Assembly: GCA_016235185.1 (NCBI GenBank)
Contig: JACRLT010000043.1
Location: 1-34,869 of the forward strand
Direction of reading: 5' to 3'
Origin: Candidatus Omnitrophota bacterium
GTDB lineage: Bacteria; Omnitrophota; Gorgyraeia; Velamenicoccales; Velamenicoccaceae
DNA: 34,869 bases
Shown here: in pieces, positions 29,953 through 34,869 of the stretch
Layout: each line of letters begins with the position of its first letter
How positions within the stretch are numbered: the first letter of the stretch is position 1
Notes under the pieces: model-generated
The model's input: the letters and a program-made list of their open reading frames with translations, nothing else
Told to the model about the DNA's origin: nothing
The model's database searches: none
Made by a program: the position numbers and the translations under genes

Positions 29953-30759
29953 ATGGGAAATATCGATATCAGGGATTTACGCGACGGGAAGTTTCTATGG
30001 ATTGATAAAGCCGCTTTGAATCTGGTAAGTGCGAAGGCCGGTAACCGCGGAGTTTCGGTTTATTCGTGGCTGTGTTATTACGCCAACGCCAAGAATCAAA
30101 ACTGCTATCCCTCATTGCGCACGCTTGCCCTTCACTGCAATGTCAGCCGCAGGACGATTATGCGCACGATTAAAACTCTTGAGAAGATCGAAATCGTTTC
30201 TATCGAGAGGAAAAAAGGCAGGCGCAATGTTTATAAACTGCTCAATTCGCCTGTGGATAAAAGTAGTGACACTGCTGTCACCGGTGACACTGGCGGCACT
30301 GGAGTAGTGACACCGATGTCACTACCGCTGGTGACACCCGTGTCACCCAAACAAGAATTAATAGATCAAGATAAAAAGAACAAAACAAACGTTTGTCTGT
30401 CCGCAGAGCTGTGGATAACTCTGGACTTGCCTTATGCTCATCCGGGCAGGGAACAGGTAGCAGAGTTGGTTTCGTGGTGTGAGAGGCTGGCAGGTGATGT
30501 CGATTTATACCGTCTGCTTGAGAGGTATCGTAAAGACAAAGGCTACCCGCCTATGCCGAAGGTTGTTATCACTTTATGTAAGCAGTTTATGCAGGATAAA
30601 GCCCGGGTGAAGAACGCTTGGGGATGGTTTAAGAAGGCTATTGACGGACAGATGAAGCAGGTTTTGATGGATATGAGGCTACAGGAACATGAGCGGCTTA
30701 AGAAAGAACCGGCTAAGATCGGGCAATTGCTGTCGAACATCATTCCTCGTCGAGAATAA
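29953..30759 (+). CDS. Helix-turn-helix phage replication-initiator-like protein
   Basis: This 268-residue protein's N-terminal 95 residues form a winged helix of the kind in phage replication organisers (NQNCYPSLRTLALHCNVSRRTIMRTIKTLEKIEIVSIERKKGRRNVYKL in sequence order). A threonine/glycine-rich linker (about 104-135) follows, then a C-terminal helical domain (LVSWCERLAGDVDLYRLLERYRKDKGYPPMPK). The linker DNA carries four GTGACAC iterons, as in lambda O-type initiators where the origin lies in the gene. It is followed by a 136-base gap and the ParB-methyltransferase gene. Confidence 0.65.
   Translation: MGNIDIRDLRDGKFLWIDKAALNLVSAKAGNRGVSVYSWLCYYANAKNQNCYPSLRTLALHCNVSRRTIMRTIKTLEKIEIVSIERKKGRRNVYKLLNSPVDKSSDTAVTGDTGGTGVVTPMSLPLVTPVSPKQELIDQDKKNKTNVCLSAELWITLDLPYAHPGREQVAELVSWCERLAGDVDLYRLLERYRKDKGYPPMPKVVITLCKQFMQDKARVKNAWGWFKKAIDGQMKQVLMDMRLQEHERLKKEPAKIGQLLSNIIPRRE
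30262..30347. repeat. GTGACAC iterons inside the initiator-like gene (candidate origin)
   Basis: GTGAC occurs in direct orientation at 30266, 30284, 30307 and 30331 (spacings 18, 23 and 24). Inverted GTCAC follows at 30277, 30318 and 30342, so three units are near-palindromes like GTGACACCGATGTCAC. The coded linker is low-complexity. The cluster is separate from the HTH domain. Confidence 0.65.
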
Positions 30760-30895
30760 GCTTACGGGTCCTTGGAAGGGGGTGTTGGGCGAGGGTCGGG
30801 CGAGGCGCGAGCCTTCAGTGATTATAGGTTTTAAAAACGATGTCCATGTCCATCACTTTGGGCATTTTCATAAAATCGGGTAAAAGGAGGGCAAG

Positions 30896-32200
30896 GTGGC
30901 AAAAATTAATGTTAAGCCGGAAATTATTGAGGTCAAGGTAGCGGATTTGCGGCCAGCGCCGTATAACCCGCGCGAAATAACCGAACAGGCGTATGCGGGC
31001 CTTCGGCACAGTTTGGAGAAGTTCGGGTATGTGGATTTGCTGATCGTTAATAAGCGGAACATGCGGATTGTTTCCGGGCATCAACGGTACAAAGTTTTGC
31101 AGTCGGACGGCGTGGAAACAGTCTCGGCCATTATGGTGGATCTGGATGAGATTCAAGAACAGGCGATGAACGTAACGCTTAATAACTCAGAGATTGCCGG
31201 TCAGTGGACAGCCGCGCTTATTCCGCTTTTGGAGAGGTTGCGGAAAGAGGCAGGGGATGATTATCTTAACTTGCGGCTTAAAAGCCTTCGGGAAAGTGTC
31301 GGAGACATGGGTGTCGAGAGTTTGGGTAATGGTAAAACTCTGCCGGATGATATTCCCGAGCCGCCGGAAAAGCCGATTACCAAACTGGGTGATTTGTGGA
31401 TTCTTGGCGAGCATCGGCTTCTTTGTGGAGACTCTACCAGAGAGAAAGATGTTTTGCGTCTTATGAATGGCCACAAGGCAAGCTTGTTTGCAACCGACCC
31501 GCCGTATTGCGTGGACTATACCGGAGCGGACAGGCCGAACGGCGGCCGGGACTGGTCGAATGTTTATCACGAGATTGATATTCCGGACGCGGTGGATTTC
31601 ATGCGCAAGTTTTTAACCGTGGGGCTTAAACAGATTAAAGAAAAGACGGCTTTGTATATGTGGCATGCTTCTAAGCGCAGGTCGGATATCGAGGGCTTGT
31701 GCAAAGAAATCGGCGTACTTATTCATCAAGAGATCGTTTGGGTTAAGCCGTGTGTCATATTGACCTATTCGTTTTATTCGTGGCGGCATGAGCCGTGTCT
31801 TTTGATGTGGATTAAAGGGCATAAGCCGGATTATAAGCCGAAAAATAAAGCAATCGGCAGTGTGTGGACGGTTGGTTTCTTAAGGTCTGGAGATCCGGCA
31901 ACTCCGGAATATCACACCGATCTTTGGGAGCTTGACTGGGAAGGCAAGAAACGCAATCCGGGCCTTGATCATCCGACGGTTAAGCCTACTGAAGTTTTTG
32001 CTATACCCATGCGGGTTCATACAACCCCGGGTGATATTTGCTATGAACCGTTTTCCGGCTCAGGGTCTCAGATTATCGCTGGCGAGCGTTTAAACAGGCG
32101 GGTGTTTGCCATGGAAATCGAGCCGGTCTTTTGCGATGTGGCGGTAAGGCGCTGGGAGGAATTCTCAGGAAAAAAAGCGATAAGGGATAGTAATGGATGA
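30896..32200 (+). CDS. ParB-like nuclease domain fused to DNA methyltransferase
   Basis: In this 434-residue protein the N-terminal ParB/Srx-type domain (residues 8-100) has LRPAPYNPRE and IVSGHQRYKVLQSDG. The C-terminal methyltransferase has the catalytic motif IV ATDPPYC (about 200-206) and, after it, the SAM-binding FxGxG-type segment YEPFSGSGSQIIAGERLNRRVFAMEIEP, the beta-class order of N6-adenine or N4-cytosine enzymes. Such fusions are common in phages and modify phage DNA. The start is GTG after AAGGAGG (30884-30890). It overlaps the terminase small subunit by eight bases. Confidence 0.9.
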   Translation: MAKINVKPEIIEVKVADLRPAPYNPREITEQAYAGLRHSLEKFGYVDLLIVNKRNMRIVSGHQRYKVLQSDGVETVSAIMVDLDEIQEQAMNVTLNNSEIAGQWTAALIPLLERLRKEAGDDYLNLRLKSLRESVGDMGVESLGNGKTLPDDIPEPPEKPITKLGDLWILGEHRLLCGDSTREKDVLRLMNGHKASLFATDPPYCVDYTGADRPNGGRDWSNVYHEIDIPDAVDFMRKFLTVGLKQIKEKTALYMWHASKRRSDIEGLCKEIGVLIHQEIVWVKPCVILTYSFYSWRHEPCLLMWIKGHKPDYKPKNKAIGSVWTVGFLRSGDPATPEYHTDLWELDWEGKKRNPGLDHPTVKPTEVFAIPMRVHTTPGDICYEPFSGSGSQIIAGERLNRRVFAMEIEPVFCDVAVRRWEEFSGKKAIRDSNG

Positions 32201-32819
32201 AAAGAACCGCAACCTTGTTGAGATCGCCAAGAAGAAACGCTACATCGCCCTTGTCGAGAAACTCGGGCGCGGTTCTTTATCGTCCAAGGAACTCAAAGAG
32301 CTTGAGGAGTTTGAGAAATCCGAACAGCGTCCGGCAGGGGTTATCGACGGAACGGTAGATCTGCCGACCTTGTGTGTATATCTCGAGAAATCCCCGCGGA
32401 TGATCCGCAGGTATGTTCAGCAGGGCATGCCGGTCATCAGGGATGCGGCCGGTGAAATTGCGCGGTTTAAAGTCGGAGAGGTATTCAAATGGTTTTACGG
32501 CAAGCAGGGTTCGGAAGAGGATAACGGCAAGGATTATTGGGATAAGGAGTACCGTAAGAACCGCGCGAAGCTGAGTGAAATCGAGTTGAAGCAGAAAGAG
32601 GGTGAGGTTATACCGTTTGAAGATCACGTGTCTATCGTAAAGAATCAGATCCGGGGTATCAAAGCCGGTTTTCTTCGCCTGCCGAAACACGTCGCGCCAA
32701 AATTATATCAGCAAGACCCGAAAGTTATTTGTGAAATGCTGGATCAGGAGATCAGGTACATAATCGAACAGTTCGCGGGAAAACAAAATGCCAATAAAAC
32801 TGGAAAGAGAAATTCTTAA
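32193..32819 (+). CDS. Terminase small subunit-like DNA-packaging protein
   Basis: This 208-residue protein contains a MerR/Nu1-like helix-turn-helix (LPTLCVYLEKSPRMIRRYVQQG with KVGEVFKWFYG, about residues 55-108) and a helical C-terminal region (IELKQKEGEVIPFEDHVSIVKNQIRGIKAGFLRLPK) like the oligomerisation part of Nu1-type small terminases. It recognises the packaging site and recruits the large subunit. It overlaps the large subunit gene by 32 bases. Confidence 0.8.
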   Translation: MDEKNRNLVEIAKKKRYIALVEKLGRGSLSSKELKELEEFEKSEQRPAGVIDGTVDLPTLCVYLEKSPRMIRRYVQQGMPVIRDAAGEIARFKVGEVFKWFYGKQGSEEDNGKDYWDKEYRKNRAKLSEIELKQKEGEVIPFEDHVSIVKNQIRGIKAGFLRLPKHVAPKLYQQDPKVICEMLDQEIRYIIEQFAGKQNANKTGKRNS

Positions 32820-34632
32820 GACGGTTGTGCCGTACGCGGCCGTCGAATGGGTATTGCCGGTCAAGATGACGGTGAGCGAGTGGGCGGATAAATTCCGCAG
32901 GCTCGATGTCAAGACGTCCGCGGAGCCCGGGCAGTGGTCGACTTCGAGAACGCCGTATCTTAAAGGGATTATGGACGCCTTTACGGATCCTTACGTAGAT
33001 GAGATTACGGTTATGGCCGCTTCGCAAGTTGGAAAGACTGAGACGATGTATAACATGCTGGCTTTTATCATTGATCAGGACCCGGGGCCTACGCTTATGG
33101 TTTCTCCGCGCGCGGATGACGCTAGAAGCGTTTCGTATAACCGGATTAAGCCGATGATCGATACCTCTCCGGTGTTAAGCCGTTATATTCCGTCAAATGC
33201 CGATGATATTACGAAACTTGAATATCATTTTGACCGGATGATTCTTTATTTTGCCGGGTCGAACAGCCCGGCAGATTTAGCGTCACGGCCTATAAGATAT
33301 TTATTTTTGGATGAGGTTGATAAGTATCCAAAGTTTTCCGGACGGGAAGCAGATCCTATCAAGTTGGCTTCCGAGCGGCAAAAGACTTTTTGGAATAAAA
33401 AGACGGTCAAGGTTTCTACGCCCACAACGCGCGAAGGATATATCTTCCGCGAATACGACAAATCGGATCAGCGCAGGTTTCATGTGCCGTGCCCTCATTG
33501 CGGTAAAGCGCAGGTTTTTGTTTTCGGGCAGATCAAGTGGCCGAAAGAAGAGTCATCGCCGGAACGGATAAAAAACAACCGGCTTGCATGGTATGAATGC
33601 ATAAACTGCAAGAAACGCATCGACGATATCCACAAGCAGAAGATGATGATGGCAGGTGAGTGGAAGGCGGAAAAAGACGAGCATAATCGAAACCGCGGTT
33701 TTTGGGTGAGTTCTTTATATTCGCCGTGGCTCACATGGAGCGATATCGCATCGGAGTTTTTGAAATCGAAGGACTACGTTGAGCTGTTGATGAATTTCGT
33801 CAACTCGTGGCTTGCCGAGGTATGGGAGGAGAAGATCGAAGAGACGACGGTTGATAAAGTCCGCAATCTTGCACGTGATTACGATCAGGGCGTAGTTCCG
33901 GATGATGTTTTGGTATTGACCGCCGGTGTCGACGTGCAGAAGGATCATTTTTATTACGTTATCCGCGGCTGGGGATATTATGAAGAGTCGTGGCTTATCC
34001 GCGCTGACCGGGTTGAATATTGGCAGGATATCGAAGATTGTTTGTTTAAGACCGAGTACCGCAGGATAAGTTCTACTGAAACGTTGGGCGTATATATGAC
34101 TTGCGTCGATTCGGGTTTCAGGACGGACGAGGTCTACCGCTTTTGCCGCCAGTGGCAGGATAAAACAAAGGCAGTTAAAGGGCTTGAGGAAATCACCGGA
34201 GGCCGGTTCTACCGCGCAAACAAGATTGATATCAATTCAAGAACCGGCGCAGTTATTCCCGGCGGCCTTGTTTTGTGGAATCTGAACGTCACGCAGTATA
34301 AAGATAAAATAAACCGTTTAGTCACATCGCAGAATCCCTGCAAGTGGCATATCTTCCGCAACCCGGGGGATGATTATCTGTCGCAGTTTACCTCGGAGCA
34401 TAAAGTGCTTATCCGCAACCGTACAACGGGCAAAGCCAAAGAAGTTTGGCAGAAAAAGAAAGAAGCCTCAGCCAATCATTATCTCGACGCTGAGGTGTAT
34501 GCGCTTTCGGCCGCTGATATCATCCGGGCCCTGAATATGCGGCGTGAAGATACGCCGCGCGTTCATCAGGTTACCAGCGAAGAACAAAACCGCGGGAGCT
34601 GGCTCCGCAAGACGAAAGGATCTTGGATTTAA
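32788..34632 (+). CDS. Terminase large subunit, GpA family
   Basis: This 614-residue packaging motor of the lambda gpA type has its N-terminal ATPase with Walker A in AASQVGKTE (about residues 79-87), a Walker B acidic pair in RYLFLDEVDKYP (about 170-181) and the PTTREGYIF coupling region. A CxxC zinc motif (CPHCGKAQVF, then CINCKKR) follows, and the C-terminal RNase H-like nuclease has GVDVQKDHFYYVIRGWG and CVDSGF acidic residues, ending with SANHYLDAEVYALSAADI. It cuts concatemers and drives DNA into proheads. It overlaps terS by 32 bases and the next gene by one base. Confidence 0.94.
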   Translation: MPIKLEREILKTVVPYAAVEWVLPVKMTVSEWADKFRRLDVKTSAEPGQWSTSRTPYLKGIMDAFTDPYVDEITVMAASQVGKTETMYNMLAFIIDQDPGPTLMVSPRADDARSVSYNRIKPMIDTSPVLSRYIPSNADDITKLEYHFDRMILYFAGSNSPADLASRPIRYLFLDEVDKYPKFSGREADPIKLASERQKTFWNKKTVKVSTPTTREGYIFREYDKSDQRRFHVPCPHCGKAQVFVFGQIKWPKEESSPERIKNNRLAWYECINCKKRIDDIHKQKMMMAGEWKAEKDEHNRNRGFWVSSLYSPWLTWSDIASEFLKSKDYVELLMNFVNSWLAEVWEEKIEETTVDKVRNLARDYDQGVVPDDVLVLTAGVDVQKDHFYYVIRGWGYYEESWLIRADRVEYWQDIEDCLFKTEYRRISSTETLGVYMTCVDSGFRTDEVYRFCRQWQDKTKAVKGLEEITGGRFYRANKIDINSRTGAVIPGGLVLWNLNVTQYKDKINRLVTSQNPCKWHIFRNPGDDYLSQFTSEHKVLIRNRTTGKAKEVWQKKKEASANHYLDAEVYALSAADIIRALNMRREDTPRVHQVTSEEQNRGSWLRKTKGSWI

Positions 34633-34869
34633 TGGGGAGATGGATAGAACGGAAAACCGACTGGTTGCACAACAGCGGGACGCCTCAGCCCCGCGAGAAA
34701 CCGCGCGGCCGCCCGGATGACGGGCATCTGGATTACGGTGTGCGGTTCATTCCGGTTAAGTGCCCAAAGTGCCGGAGCAAGAATATTACCTGTTATGCAA
34801 GCCGTCTTCCTATCCGTTATCACAGATGCAGGGACTGCGGAACGTGCTTTAAGAGTGTAGAGGAGGGCG
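34632..34869 (+). CDS. Com-like zinc-ribbon protein (truncated by window end)
   Basis: The frame starts at an ATG that overlaps the terL stop (TAATG) and remains open to the last base. The visible 79 residues have a basic, proline-rich front (REKPRGRPDDG) and a zinc ribbon CPKC ... CRDC, with SRLPIRYHRCRDCGTCFKS. This resembles the Com family translational activators and small zinc-finger proteins found beside phage terminase genes. The 3' end is outside the window. Confidence 0.65.
   Translation, partial: MGRWIERKTDWLHNSGTPQPREKPRGRPDDGHLDYGVRFIPVKCPKCRSKNITCYASRLPIRYHRCRDCGTCFKSVEEG

Noticed and set aside
30262-30347. CRISPR array
   Set aside because: Units are too short (7-16 bases), spacing is 18-24 bases, and they are within a coding gene; no cas gene is present.

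Overview
This window looks like chromosomal DNA of an uncultured anaerobic bacterium, most plausibly Candidatus Omnitrophota or a near relative in the PVC/OP3 area. That placement is inferred from gene content and style, not from a marker phylogeny. Anaerobic carbon metabolism is visible directly: a MetV-type methylenetetrahydrofolate reductase partner, a complete four-subunit 2-oxoacid:ferredoxin oxidoreductase, and a NifU-type Fe-S scaffold. Coding is dense, mostly on the + strand, with many 1-8 base gene overlaps. From about 26.4 kb the window enters an integrated phage-like element and ends inside it.

Layout. (1) 1-880: tRNA-Val(GAC) and an overlapping small-protein/nucleotidyltransferase pair. 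(2) 885-3893: translation block thrS-infC-rpmI-rplT; thrS lacks the TGS domain and infC starts at ATT. (3) 3999-7592: Trk-type K+ uptake, made of two half-length TrkA proteins, a 42-residue membrane protein, TrkH and a secreted/anchored OB-like protein. (4) 7544-10746: pheS-pheT, both carrying in-frame repeat insertions. (5) 10754-10966: a likely 6S RNA with its own promoter. (6) 11049-14635: rarA, metV and a GT-C-like membrane protein. (7) 14925-20028: nifU, 5-formyl-THF cyclo-ligase, rny, ymdB, xseA, xseB. (8) 20041-24721: dxs and korDABC. (9) 24810-26491: gltX, an entericidin-like lipoprotein and tRNA-Gln(CTG). (10) 26312-34869: serine recombinase on the minus strand, then + strand phage genes: small early genes, a sigma-like factor, a replication-initiator-like HTH protein with internal iterons, a ParB-methyltransferase fusion, terminase small and large subunits, and a Com-like zinc-ribbon protein cut by the window end.

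The most unusual signal lies between genes. infC, rpmI and rny are preceded by copies of one RNA-leader design: an ACTCCTTG strand, a variable hairpin, a closing GGAGT, then a second helix whose 3' strand abuts or overlaps the Shine-Dalgarno (SD) sequence. Several helices show compensatory changes between copies, and the 5' strand can pair either with GGAGT or with the SD. nifU and xseB have unrelated sequences arranged the same way. This suggests a family of bistable, translation-controlling leaders that I do not recognise.

A second layer is a set of degenerate short-tandem/inverted repeats (for example (T)AGCCGGT-like and CGAAATCCGAAAC-like). They sit between genes and have also entered the reading frames of pheS and pheT and the start of the gene at 7065.
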